Assembly: GCA_028693445.1 (NCBI GenBank)
Contig: JAQUVI010000002.1
Location: 6,971 to 70,970 of the forward strand
Origin: Candidatus Absconditabacteria bacterium
GTDB lineage: Bacteria > Patescibacteriota > Gracilibacteria > Absconditabacterales > Absconditicoccaceae
Length of the DNA: 64,000 nucleotides
Reading direction: 5' to 3'
A program made the position numbers and the translations under genes. Positions 1-9,480 of this stretch are shown piece by piece; position 1 is the first letter of the stretch; each line of letters begins with the position of its first letter. The notes beneath the pieces were generated by a model, which was not told where the DNA came from, searched no databases, and worked only from the letters and a program-made list of their open reading frames with translations.

Positions 1-87
1 TGGTTAACGAAAATATATTTTTATGGAATGGGATTCTCTTTTCCTAAAGTATATACATCAGAAATTTTATCTATATTGAAGAAATAA
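1..87 (+). CDS. C-terminal end of an unidentified protein (partial)
   Basis: Only the last 28 codons are inside the window, ending in TAA. The peptide is hydrophobic-aromatic and carries no recognisable motif. Its stop overlaps the ATG of the next gene (TAATG), so it is translationally coupled to the methyltransferase and glycosyltransferase that follow and probably belongs to the same surface-glycan operon. The function cannot be read from this fragment. Confidence 0.55.
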   Translation, partial: WLTKIYFYGMGFSFPKVYTSEILSILKK

Positions 88-863
88 TGCTCTATAAAAT
101 CAAACAAACTTTAAAACTTTTTAAAAAAAAATGATTTATCTGAACAATAAATATTATTTACTATTATTTTAAAATTAGAAAAAATAGGAAACATCTTGCT
201 CACCAATATATTAAATGACAAGGGGTTGAAATATGATGACTTATCAATCCAACACCGGTTAATCAAAAAATCACAAAAGTAAAGTATGTCGATTATCTTG
301 ATGAAGAATCGCTTAAAAAAAACTATAATAATGAATTAGCGAAGACAAATCTCCAAAAAATAGATTATATATGTAAAGCTGATAATTTAGATAAAATAGA
401 TTCAAATTCTCAAGATTTTGTAATAGGAAACCATCTATTTGAACACTTGGATAACCCCATTAAAGCATTGTTAGAGCGACATAGAGTTATTAAAAATTGA
501 GGAATTGTTTTTATGGCTATACCTGACAAAAGGAGAACTTTTGATGAAAAAAGAGAAAGAACTACTTTGAATCATATTATATCAGATTATACAAATCCTT
601 CAGAAGAAAGAGATCGAGAACATTATATTCAATATGCAGGTATAGAATATAAAGATGCTAAAAAAATAAAAGAAGAGGCTAAAAGGTTGAAATCAATTAA
701 TTATAGTATACATTACCATGTTTTTTTGGAAGAAGATGTATTGGAAATTGTTAATCGATGCAATAATAATACTTATGCAAAATTTGATGTTGTTTATGTA
801 AAGCACACAGCAAAAAATTTATGAGATAATGAATTTATTATTATTTTAAAAATTAAAAAATAA
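87..863 (+). CDS. SAM-dependent methyltransferase, surface-glycan type
   Basis: This 258-aa protein is read through in-frame TGA (Gly) codons. After a basic N-terminus it shows the SAM-binding glycine motif GVEIGG (residues about 46-51) followed by INP. The core then has FVIGNHLFEHLDNP (about 111-124) and GGIVFMAIPDKR, a pattern known from methyltransferases found beside glycosyltransferases. Two of the key glycines are encoded by TGA. The ATG at 87 overlaps the preceding stop, and its own TAA overlaps the ATG of the glycosyltransferase at 863, so three genes are tightly coupled. The likely role is methylation of a sugar or glycan; the acceptor is unknown. The family is well supported, the substrate is not. 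Confidence 0.8.
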
Positions 864-1834
864 TGTCACAAATCTCAATCATCACTACAACTTACAATCA
901 TAAAGATTTTATCGCTGATACGATACAGTCTATTTTGGATCAATCTATTTCTGAGCGAGAATTATTGATAGGAGATGATAGTCCTAGTGATGAAACTTGG
1001 GAAGTTATCCAAAAATATGTAAAAAAATATCCAGACAAAATAAAAGCTTGGCATCACAATCCAAACAAATGAATCGTAGAAAATATGAATTTTTTGATAC
1101 AAAAAATTTCAAAAGAAACTAATTATGTTGCATTTTTGGAAGGCGATGATCTACGAGAAAAAGACTGTCTAAAAAATAAATTAGCTATTTTTGATAAATA
1201 TCCCAAAGTGCAGCTTGTTTACAACAGTCTTGATTTTATAGATAGACACAACAATATTATACAAAAAGATATCTTTGGATTTAGAAAAATAAAAAAGTAT
1301 CAGAATACAAAAATTTCTCCAGATATGTATATATCAGCAAATGTTTGACCAATTATATCTTGGAGTACTGCAATGGTTACAAAATCAATGATAGAAAAAT
1401 ATCCTATAATTTCATTGAATCCAAATAATAAAGCATACAGTGTTTCTGATTATGATTTTTATTTTCAAATTGCGACTAATTATCCTGTTTATTATATAGA
1501 TCAAGCTCTTACTTTATATCGTAGACATCAATCAAATCTCTCTGGTTCGAATCCCAAATTGATGGATGAACTATCTGATCTTATTACTCTGTATCACAAA
1601 CAAAAATATATATCAGATTCTGTTTTTTCTCAAAAAATGAGCCATAATAAGCTTATTCAATCAATTATTTATTTAGAAAATAAAAATAGAAAAAAAAGTT
1701 TTGAATATCGAAAAAAATCTCTCAGTTATAATTTTTTTGATCATTTTATTATGAAAATAGCTGTTTTAAAATTAATTTGTTTACCTCTTTTTGTTAGTAA
1801 ATTTGTTTTTTCCAAACTTATTAAGAGAGGATAA
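863..1834 (+). CDS. Family 2 glycosyltransferase
   Basis: This 323-aa protein is a GT-A fold glycosyltransferase. It begins with the nucleotide-sugar motif ISIITTTYNHKDF, then GDDSPSDET, and has the metal-binding acidic motif LEGDD at about residues 92-96. A later YRRHQSNLS resembles the acceptor-side region of the family. The last 80 residues are basic and end in a hydrophobic stretch that could sit on the membrane. TGA codons inside the gene read as glycine. It is coupled to the upstream methyltransferase by TAATG. Its stop lies within the 3' end of the convergent glycosyltransferase (14-nt overlap). It probably adds one sugar to a cell-surface polysaccharide; donor and acceptor cannot be told. 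Confidence 0.88.
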
Positions 1835-2660
1835 ATTTTCTTTTTTCCAAATTATTTTTATCATATCTCTTTACCTTATATCCCTGTAATACAAACGGTA
1901 ATCTCTCAATTTTATCTATCAAGTATCAGATTTTTATCTTGTGTAAAATTGGATAGATACATTTTCTCATAAGTTCAAAAGCTGTGGCAAATGTTGCGTA
2001 CCATATTGGATGTAAGGAGAAAACTGTTTTGAGATTTTGTTGTGTAAACTTATATCGTTTGTAACTATAATTTGTTGCTCCATTTTTGATGCGATGCATA
2101 GTCAGAGTTTCGTCTAGATTGTATATGATTTTTTTCCCTTTACACAAAATCTGTTTTTGAAATAGAGCATCTGCCATATATACGGTTTTTGGATATCTAT
2201 ATTTTTGGTCGTTTCTAAATACTAGGGATGGATGTATTGTATAGTAATTTTCTTCTCATAGATAATATTCAAATCATTTTTGGTCTCATTCGTATCGCAT
2301 AAGTGTTTTGGTCCCACATCAGATATATTTGTGATTGTTCTCCAAAAAATATATTTGTTTTTCTAATTTCTGTGGATGTCGAATATCATCATGATCTTGG
2401 ATTGCTATATATGTTCATGTAGCTTTTTCCAATAAGAAATTGAGCCCCGCATAGGGTCATAAATTTTTTTCTGAGGGGAATAATTGTATTCTTGGGTCTT
2501 TCTGTGTTTGGATGTTTTTCCTTGTGTTATCTTTCGAATTGTTGTCCAAAATAAGCAATTCAAAATTATTGTATGTTTGCGATAATATACTTTTGATTGT
2601 TGGTATAATATATTCTCAAGCATTGTATGCACAGAGAAGTATCGAAACTTTTGGTCACAT
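1821..2660 (-). CDS. Family 2 glycosyltransferase (second copy type)
   Basis: This 279-aa glycosyltransferase starts with VSILLCAYNAGEYI, followed by SILSQTYNNFELLILDNNSKD and the acidic motif QDHDD, the usual order of a GT2 catalytic domain. ATG at 2660 is followed by a TGA glycine. TGA also encodes the glycines of YNAGE and LGPYAG. The end overlaps the convergent GT2 at 863-1834 by 14 nt. Just upstream of its start lies the left 45-nt repeat, a relic of the 3' end of the cytidylyltransferase gene. It may therefore originally have followed that gene directly, before the AbiE pair came between them. Surface polysaccharide synthesis is inferred. Confidence 0.87.
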
Positions 2661-2691
2661 GGATTATCTATAAAATAAAATCAGATTTAAA

Positions 2692-2736
2692 TTTTTGCTC
2701 TATATTCACTACTATTGTGTGTTTTGGCTCATAATC
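2692..2736. repeat. Left 45-nt direct repeat bounding the AbiE pair
   Basis: This 45-nt stretch matches 4030-4074 at 43 of 45 positions. Read on the minus strand it encodes the tail of the cytidylyltransferase (LGAKTHNSSEYRAK, then Ile and a TAA stop), so it is a relic of that gene's 3' end lying between the GT2 start and the abiEii stop. See the right copy. Confidence 0.88.
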
Positions 2737-2742
2737 ATATTT

Positions 2743-3405
2743 CTACTCAAAATCTAATTTCATCTGTATAATTCCAATTAGACTAGATATCAGATTGTTT
2801 TTTACAAATTTCTTTTGTTCTTCGTCCAAGACTTCTCCCAATCAATCCAAAATCTTGTATTCTTTTGGTAAATTTTCTAATTTCTCTTTTATTTTATTCA
2901 AAAGAGTATTCAAATCATTTCAGGTTCTTTCTTTTATTACTTCCTCGTTTATAGGAAACGAATTGTTGAAGAAAAAATTAATATCGTATATATCTCTATT
3001 TGTATGTCTTTGTATCAAAGCCACAAGCTTGTTTGCAAAAATAGTTCATTTGTCTTGTGCTTTTATATCTGTACCATAAAAATTTAATATTTCATATCTG
3101 TTGTTTTCCCAAATTACTCTATTTACATCTATTTTTATGTTTACATCATAATCTCCATAAGACAAGGTTAGTTTATTTCACTTTTTTATTGTTCCATATT
3201 TTTGTGCTATTTTTGCTAACTCTTCATCTATATGTTTTGAATCATCCAACAAATCAAAATCTAAATCAGTAGAAAATCTATCTAATTTGTGAAGAAAATA
3301 AGTAGCAGTTCATCATTTAAATGCCAAATATTTTCCAATATTACTATTAAAAATATCTTTGATAAGATTGAACATAATAGTTCTATGTTGATCTGTGTTG
3401 AGCAT
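2743..3405 (-). CDS. abiEii: AbiEii-type nucleotidyltransferase toxin
   Basis: This 220-aa protein carries the AbiEii/AbiGii signature. KGGTATYFLHKL (about residues 30-41) is followed by RFSTDLDFDLL (43-53), where GG and DxD form the nucleotide and metal site of the DNA polymerase-beta fold. Both catalytic glycines are encoded by TGA TGA, so the gene only works in a UGA=Gly cell. Family members are the toxin of type IV/AbiE systems and act by nucleotidyl transfer, giving abortive phage infection or growth arrest. The gene starts 23 nt inside the antitoxin gene. The pair lies between two 45-nt direct repeats. Length is a little short for the family (often 230-300 aa). Confidence 0.88.
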
Positions 3406-3958
3406 TTTTGATAAGTTTATCTATTTGTAAAATCACTCTTTTGTTGTATATTTGCGCTATTTGTTTGAGTTTTTGAATATTAATTCACTCTAAATTATCA
3501 AAATAATAATCTCAAGATATATATATTCTGTCACATATAGCTCTTTCTGTACTGGCTATTGTGTATTGTTTTTTTTGTTCCAATCATAAAGGATTTTGTA
3601 ATATAGTTTTTTTGATTTTATTATATACAAAATTTAATCAAATTACTTTTTTTTCTCATGTATTATCGCTTGCCAAAAATATTGTATGAGAATAATCTTG
3701 AAATATTATTCACTTAGATTTTAATACTGTCTCAAATGAAATATATGAGTTTTTTTTTATTTTTGAGGCAAATTCATATTTGTCAAAATTGGGTAAAGCA
3801 TATATGCCTTTGGATAAACGCTGCAATGTCCCAGATTTTATTTGTCTTGATAAAAAGCTTTTGATTGTCTCTCTATTTTCTATTCAAAGCAATAATCATA
3901 TATCTTTGTAATTAAAGATTGTTTTTTCTGATTTTAATATTTTATTTATATATTTCAT
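3383..3958 (-). CDS. abiEi: AbiEi-type antitoxin / transcriptional regulator
   Basis: This 191-aa protein lies directly upstream of, and overlaps, the AbiEii toxin. It has an N-terminal winged-helix-like part, SGTLQRLSKGIYALPN being typical of AbiEi (recognition helix then wing). Then come YISFETVLKSKG and ASTERAICDRIY, a pattern shared with this family's C-terminal domain. AbiEi proteins usually repress their own promoter and neutralise the toxin. The ATG at 3958 is the first in frame and no other gene lies between it and 4025. The TGA codons all fall on plausible glycines. Confidence 0.82.
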
Positions 3959-4024
3959 ATTTCATCGTTATGGGTTTAAATACAAACCTATTGTAGTGAA
4001 ATTTGGATAATATGCAAATAAATT

Positions 4025-4465
4025 TTAACTTTTTGCTCTATATTCACTGCTATTGTGGGTTTTGGCTCATAATCCATCTTTTATTTCTATATTGAGTTCT
4101 TTGCAAACTTGTACTTCTGGAATATTGTCTGTGAATCTATCTCATCATTTACCGAAGATAATTTTGGTTTCAGGACCGTATTTGTCTTTGATAAGTTTTG
4201 CTGTATGTTTTATGCTTTGGCAAACTGATCAATCCTGATCTATAGATAAAACTACTTGATCTACGGGTTTGATGGATGAGGCTACTCTCATTCTAAAATT
4301 TTCATCTTGAAAGACTTCTTGTTTGCCTGTTTTGTCTCTGACTTGTTTGTCGTTATTTACAATAACTCGTAGTTCATCTCATAGTTCTTTGCAAAGTTCT
4401 AGACATTCGATATGTCATGGATGGATTGGATTGAAATAACCAGAAGTGATGACGATTGTTTTCAT
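4025..4465 (-). CDS. Cytidylyltransferase-like nucleotidyltransferase (HxGH)
   Basis: This 146-aa protein is of the nucleotidylyltransferase superfamily. SGYFNPIHPGHIE (residues 8-20) has the HxGH motif (His15, His18), and a later KIIFGKGGDR plus a C-terminal HNSSEYR fit the family fold. Relatives charge small phosphates with CMP or AMP (glycerol-3-phosphate, heptose-1-phosphate, phosphopantetheine). The sequence does not decide the substrate. The neighbouring glycosyltransferases suggest a precursor for a surface glycan. The last 45 nt of the gene are duplicated at 2692-2736 on the far side of the AbiE pair. The promoter was not resolved. Confidence 0.82.
4030..4074. repeat. Right 45-nt direct repeat bounding the AbiE pair
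   Basis: This copy forms the intact 3' end of the cytidylyltransferase gene. It differs from 2692-2736 at two positions. Between the two copies lie only abiEi and abiEii (about 1.3 kb). The arrangement resembles elements that enter at the 3' end of a gene and restore it, but no integrase gene is present between the copies. Confidence 0.88.
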
Positions 4466-4490
4466 GTAGTTTATTAATTGATAAATATTA

Positions 4491-4523
4491 GATTCCGACT
4501 CCAACTGGCAAGGTCGGAATGAC
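4491..4523. repeat. Interspersed palindromic element (GATTCCGAC...GTCGGAATGAC)
   Basis: This is a 33-nt hairpin with arms ATTCCGAC and GTCGGAAT around a short loop. The same family recurs at 6426, 21639, 26948, 34035, 47321 and 47370, with covarying arm sequences (CCGAC/GTCGG or CCCGC/GCGGG). Here it lies between the cytidylyltransferase and DJ-1 genes. Confidence 0.85.
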
Positions 4524-4530
4524 ATAAGAA

Positions 4531-5040
4531 TTATCTCAAAGCATTCGCTATTTCATTTCCAAAGGCTGTTGCGGATTGGGGGCTGTTGGCGGTGATGATG
4601 TTTCCGTCTACGACTACGTTTTTCTTGACGAAGATTCATCAGTTGTTTTCTATATATTGCTGCCAAGTTCATTCTTCATCATCTCGTCCAGTAACTTGTT
4701 TTCACTGGAACAATCCGCTGTCGGAGATGAGTGATGGAGCGATGCATATCGCTCCAAGGAGTTTTGATTCTTTGGCGAGGCGGAGGTATTCTGGGTTATT
4801 TTGGTATTGTCTCAATGCTCATCCGCCTCCTACAAATATCACAGCATCGTAATCTGTGCCTTTTGCGTCTTTGAGTGCTATAGTTGCAGATGTTTCGTGA
4901 TCAAAAACTCCAACACATAGTCCTGTATGTTCTGCGCAAACGGTGATTTGATGTCCTTCGTTTTCCAAAATTTCTCTAGGGATACGGTATTCAAAATCTT
5001 GAAATTTTTTGTTGGCGATGACGAAGAGAATTTGTTTCAT
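4531..5040 (-). CDS. DJ-1/PfpI family protein
   Basis: This 169-aa protein has the DJ-1/PfpI fold. FQDFEY supplies the conserved acidic residue (about Glu17). DAVIFVGGGGA precedes the nucleophile-elbow motif LLGAICIAPSLI with the reactive Cys at about residue 99. The C-terminal VVVDGNIITANSP is also typical of the family. Relatives act as glyoxalases, deglycases or chaperones, and which activity applies here cannot be told. Glycines at VGGGG, LFQG and NNGG are partly TGA-encoded. It seems to be a single-gene unit, bounded by a hairpin element downstream and a 78-nt repeat upstream. Confidence 0.9.
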
Positions 5041-5191
5041 AAGATTTTTTTAATTTATTAAAAACTTTTTTGGTTTAAATTTAAATCATTTTTTCGCTTC
5101 AGTTGGAGTTACTTTTGGTCGCTCCGCTGGGATTACTTTTGGCATTGCCCTCCCGCATCAAGTGCGGGACAGGCGCCAGTAATCAAAAACG

Positions 5192-5269
5192 CTAGGCCAA
5201 ACAAGTCCGCCATTTTTGTTTGGCCATAACTTGCTTAGTCAACGTAATCATTCCAGCTATATCAACACG
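5192..5269. repeat. 78-nt interspersed element, copy 1
   Basis: This stretch is nearly identical to 24876-24954. It contains a self-complementary core (GGCCAAACA ... TGTTTGGCC) and then a non-palindromic tail. The rest of the 270-nt gap between DJ-1 and rimO holds further inverted fragments (for example CCCGCATCAAGTGCGGG near 5152-5168) and no gene. Confidence 0.85.
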
Positions 5270-5311
5270 TTAAGTTTGTTTATTTTTTGCTGTTTTATAG
5301 ATTAGTTTTTT

Positions 5312-6784
5312 TTACACAATATAGCTAATTTTATCTCAAATTTCCAGCTCAATTTTGTTGTTTTCTACTCAGGTGATTTGATCAAGGGTAATTTTGTCGT
5401 AAGGGTCGATTTCTGGTCAATGGAGGAGTGGGCGGATTTCTAGGATTGTTTTTTCTTCGTTTGGATTCACGCCGCAATGACTGAGTGTTGATCAATCTGG
5501 ATTGCTTCATTTTCATTCGCAATGACTGTTTACTTTTTTCTGTTTAATTTCCATAATATATCCTGTTTCTTCGATTCCTTTTCTTTGTTTTTCTTTTTTT
5601 GTGAGTAATTTATCTACGATATCATCTGCTTGTATAAATCTTTGTTTGAGTGTATTGTCGTCGATTTTGTCGCGTAATTTGCTTGATGCAGCTAGTGGTT
5701 CGTCGTGATATTCAAACAATGCGATGTTGTCGAAATAATCCTTTTGTAAAAAATCTAAAAGTTGTTGATGATCAGAATTTGTTTCTCATGGAAATCATAT
5801 AATAATATTGGTCCTGACAAATCTTGTAGGAAATTCTTCTTTGATAAAATCTAGAAATTTATAGATAGCTTCTTCATTGTAAAATCTTCCCATTTTTTTG
5901 AGCAGAGGAGCACTAATATGTTGTAGGGGAATGTCGAAATATGGTATAAACTTTTTGAGTTTTGTGAGTTTTTTGAGGTGATCTAAGGTGAGAATATCTG
6001 GATATAAATATAATAATCTGAATTTAAAATTTCCTTTGAGTTTGTCTATTTCTTGTAATAGTTTAAAGAGCATTGATTTTTTATAAAGATCGGTTCCATA
6101 TCTTGTGGTATCTTGCGCGATGAGAATAATTTCTTCGATTCCATTTTTTATCATATTTTTTGCTTCTTCTATAATAGTTTCGATAGGGAGAGATTTTTGC
6201 TTTCCTCTGATTTTTGGAATAATACAAAAACTACAGTTATTGTCACATCATTCTGCTATTTTGAGATATTCGAATTTATGATCTATATTTGTGTAAACTC
6301 TTGGATTATTTGTAAATTCAAAATCCTTGTAATCTGTGCTGTTGTATCATTCGAGTAGTTTTTTGAGTGTTAGGGTATTGAAGTCGTTTCGTGAGAGTGT
6401 GAAAATGTTTTGGGTATTTGGATTAGATTCCGACTCCAAGTTCTTTAGGTCGGAATGACATTCTTTATTCTTAATAAATTGAAAATGGTTGTTAGAATTT
6501 AAATTTTTATAATATTGGACAGCACAGCCCAGAAGATATACTTTTTTGCCTTTTTGGAGAAGCTTTTTTAGAGTATGGGCTGCTTCATCTCTAGCAGAAG
6601 AAATAAATCCACAGGTATTGAGAAAAACAAAATCCACTTCTTTGGCGTAGGGATCTATATGATATTGTGGTAATATATGTGGTTCCTTTTCTGCCAATGT
6701 AAAAACTTTACCAAGAAGATGCTGAGTATCTACTAGATTTTTGGTACATCAAAGATTTATAGAAGAAAAATTGAATACTTTCAT
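5312..6784 (-). CDS. rimO: Ribosomal protein S12 methylthiotransferase RimO
   Basis: This 490-aa radical-SAM enzyme adds a methylthio group to an aspartate of ribosomal protein S12. The N-terminal MTTase domain has INLGCTKNLVDT (Cys13), a second Cys in FLNTCGF and a third in LLGCAVQ, ligating one Fe-S cluster. The radical-SAM triad is EGCDNNCSFC, and GFPGETNSDHQ and a C-terminal TRAM-like domain follow. It is longer than usual (about 430-450 aa) because repeat-derived peptides are inserted in frame. One lies after the LLGCAVQ segment (encoded by 6426-6459) and one before the TRAM end (encoded by 5463-5526). The ATG at 6784 gives the expected N-terminus. Confidence 0.92.
5463..5526. repeat. 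Two palindrome-type repeat fragments inside rimO
   Basis: GGATTCACGCCGCAATGAC (5463-5481) and GGATTGCTTC...CGCAATGAC (5499-5526) are two adjacent elements ending in the same CGCAATGAC tail, a sequence style known for interspersed repeats. Both are read in frame within rimO, contributing peptide around SHCEGKGSNPDG and SHCGVNPNEE close to the C-terminal TRAM region. Confidence 0.7.
6426..6459. repeat. Palindromic element inside rimO
   Basis: This 34-nt copy of the GATTCCGAC family is fully inside the rimO reading frame and encodes, on the minus strand, roughly CHSDLKNLESES. The element has no stop in this frame, so rimO remains open. The same element at 21639-21672 is intergenic and differs at about one position. 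Confidence 0.88.
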
Positions 6785-6828
6785 AGTATTTTTTAAAAGA
6801 TAAGTTTGTTTGATACTATAAAAATACT

Positions 6829-8589
6829 TTAGGAAATCAATTTTTTCTTGGAAATTTGGCTATATTCTATATTCAATATTTCATTTAGTTCTTCTTTTTC
6901 TTTTTTGATAATTTTATATGCTTTTACTTCTTCAATTCTTTTGAGATGTGTTGTTTTGTGACTGAGAAACAAATCTATATTAAATTCATTTTCTTCAATA
7001 ATAGAAGCTATATGTAGTCATCATATAAAATGCGGTAATATTACATATGTTGCACCAGCTTCATACATTTTCATTGCATCTTCAATTGTTGTTCATGTTG
7101 TGATTACAATACAATCTTTATTAAAATGTTTTGCTTTTTTTAGAATTAACATATTAGATTCTATTTCTCTTGTAGAAGATATAACCATTTTGGTATCTGG
7201 TTTGATAACTTCATCCAAAAGTTCAACATTTCCTGCGTCTCCATATATACAATCAATATCTCTTTCTTCCAAATATCTTGTTACTTCTGGATTATAATCA
7301 ACAATCAGATATTTCTTTTTTAATTTTTCTAAGGTATTGATAGTTTCAAAACTTACTTTATCGTATCCAAATAAAACAACATCGTGATTTTTATCGCTTT
7401 TATCTTCAAGTTTTTTGATTCATTTTTTTTCAAATATTGATAGATATGGAGCAAGATATTTGTAAATTTGATCTGAATATAAAATAAAATATGTAGATCA
7501 AGCAATAGTAATAAGTCAAACTATACTAATCAATGATAGAATATTTCCACTTAAATAGCCAACGTTAGCCCCCAAAATAATCAGAATAAATGAAAATTCA
7601 CTAATTTGAGCGACTGTTAAACCTGCTTTAAAAGAATTCTTTTTTGTATATCCTAGTTTTCCCATCAAAAACATAACAATGAGAGGATTTCAGATTAAAA
7701 TAAATGCAGAAAGAATTATAATAGGGAGAATGTAATTACCCACGCTATCCATTGTCATATGAGTTCCAAATAGTACAAAAAATATTACAATAAAAAAGTC
7801 GCGTAAGGATTTCATTTTGGAACTAATTTCAAATCTAAATGGCGACATTGATAAAGTAATTCAAGCAATCAATGCTCATATTTCTATAGAAAATCCAGCC
7901 AAATGAAATACACTAGCTAGCACTAAACATCGTCCCAAAGCAAATAATTCCAAAAATTCTTGTGATTTTGCAATTTTTTTCATTATTTTTGGGAGAATAT
8001 AGACTCAAATTAATATTACTGCACCTACAAGTCCTACTCATTTTGTAAGTATTTGGACGATTATTGTTCCTGCACTTCATTCGGTGGTGGAAAACGACAC
8101 AAACATCAATATCAACATCGCTATTACATCTTGTATGATCAAAAATCCTATAGATATTTTTCCGTAAAGCGTATCCATATCTCATTTGTCTGACAATAGT
8201 TTCATAATTACAATTGTGCTACTGAAAGCTATTGCAACAGAAATAAATGCTGATGTCATCAAATCAAATCCCAATAATCGACAAATTCAAAGTCCTATTG
8301 CTGAAGTAAATACTACCTGTCAAACACCCGTAACAGTTGCTACTTTACCGACTTCTTTAATGATTTTTGGATTCAATCACAAACCTACCATAAACAACAA
8401 AATCACAACTCCTATATTTGATAGAGTTGCCATTTCTGAAGATGGATGTACAACACCCGTTAAACTTACTATTAATCATGTGATAATATATCCAATAATA
8501 AGTGGCTGTTTCAAGAGATTCATAATGTAGGAAACTCCTACAGCTAGTATGGTTACCAAGCTAATGTCGATAAAAATATTTTCTCCCAT
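6829..8589 (-). CDS. KefB-type K+(Na+)/H+ antiporter with TrkA-N domain
   Basis: This 586-aa protein is a CPA2 cation/proton antiporter. The first 400 residues hold about 12 hydrophobic segments, including GYIITWLIVSLTGVVHP near the N-terminus and FIVIFFVLFGTHM in the middle. A cytosolic Rossmann domain then starts at HDVVLFGYDKVS (GxGxxx-type dinucleotide site with one glycine altered) and continues through YLIVDYNPE and GDAGNVELL, the RCK/TrkA-N pattern. It sits in the cell membrane and would exchange K+ or Na+ for H+ under nucleotide control. TGA encodes many of the membrane glycines. The ATG at 8589 is 18 nt from the stop of the hydrogenase-like gene, so the two may be cotranscribed. Confidence 0.9.
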
Positions 8590-8607
8590 TTTTAATTTTT
8601 GTTTATG

Positions 8608-9459
8608 TTAAATAAAAGTATTTTTGTAATCTAATCAATTGGCATATTCTATTTTGCCTTTTTTGGGGCTGTTTTGTTCTTTTTCTTTCATTTTTTGTTG
8701 ATAATCTCTGATTTTTTGTGCTTTAGTTTCTTTGTCTTCTTTGGATATTATTCAGGGTCATCCTACACATCATCCTGGACAAGAAAGCAAATCTAGAAAT
8801 TTGATATTTGGATCTGATTCCATTCTTTTGATTGCTTCATTGGTTTGTGAAATTCAATCGGTGATTATAATTTGATCGTCTGTTAGTATGTCTTTACGAT
8901 TCATTGTTTGGGCAACAGCTCAATCTAGAGGGTATATTTTGGTTGAATTATTGTAGAAATTATTAAATTCTGATTCTTTTTGGGTATCTATTGTTATTCA
9001 TTGGGTTTTTGCATATTCAATCAGTTCTTGTAATTCTTTGAAGGTAATTGCTTCGTCTACCTCTCCTGTCATTTTTGCTTCGATTTTTTTGGCTAAACAT
9101 GGTCATACAAATAGAGTTTTTGTATTATCACCGTATTGTTTTTTTACAAATCTGCTCATAATAATCATTGGTGAGGCAATTGGCATAAGTTTATCTTTGT
9201 GCTCAGGAAATTTGTTTTTGATATATTGGACTATTGTTGGACAATTACTACATATTCGTTGTTGTTCTGGATGGTTTTTGAGATGTTCGTGATATTGTTT
9301 ATTGATAAGTTTTGCTGCATAGGTAAGTTCTACAACCTTTGCACATCATAATCATTTAAGTATAGAAATAATTTCTGGATAATTGAAATCTACAGGAAAA
9401 CTAGGTGCTAGAAGTGCTACAGGTTTATTTATTTGTATAAATTCCAATAATTTTTTCAT
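8608..9459 (-). CDS. [FeFe]-hydrogenase-like large-subunit domain protein
   Basis: This 283-aa protein matches the C-terminal part of [FeFe]-hydrogenase large subunits. It starts VALLAPSFPVDF, followed by ICSNCPTIVQYI (first H-cluster-type Cys motif). FVGPCLAKKIEA matches the L2-type motif PCxxK and LLSCPGGCVGGPG the L3-type motif. It lacks the N-terminal ferredoxin-like clusters. The first motif has a single Cys-Pro rather than the catalytic Cys-Cys-Pro, and looks more like sensory or Fe-S assembly relatives than a hydrogen-producing enzyme. It probably binds an Fe-S cluster in the cytosol. It lies directly upstream of the antiporter. Family is clear; activity is uncertain. Confidence 0.8.
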
Positions 9460-9480
9460 TTTATTTTTGTTTTTAATGTT

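Noticed and set aside
1545-1556. GGTTCGAATCCC, the T-loop sequence typical of a tRNA.
   Set aside because: It lies inside the well-supported GT2 gene (SGSNPKL codons) and no cloverleaf arms surround it.
5041-5311. A possible riboswitch or structured RNA upstream of rimO/DJ-1 because of several hairpins.
   Set aside because: The hairpins belong to interspersed repeats also found at 24835-24954, and no known riboswitch consensus is seen.
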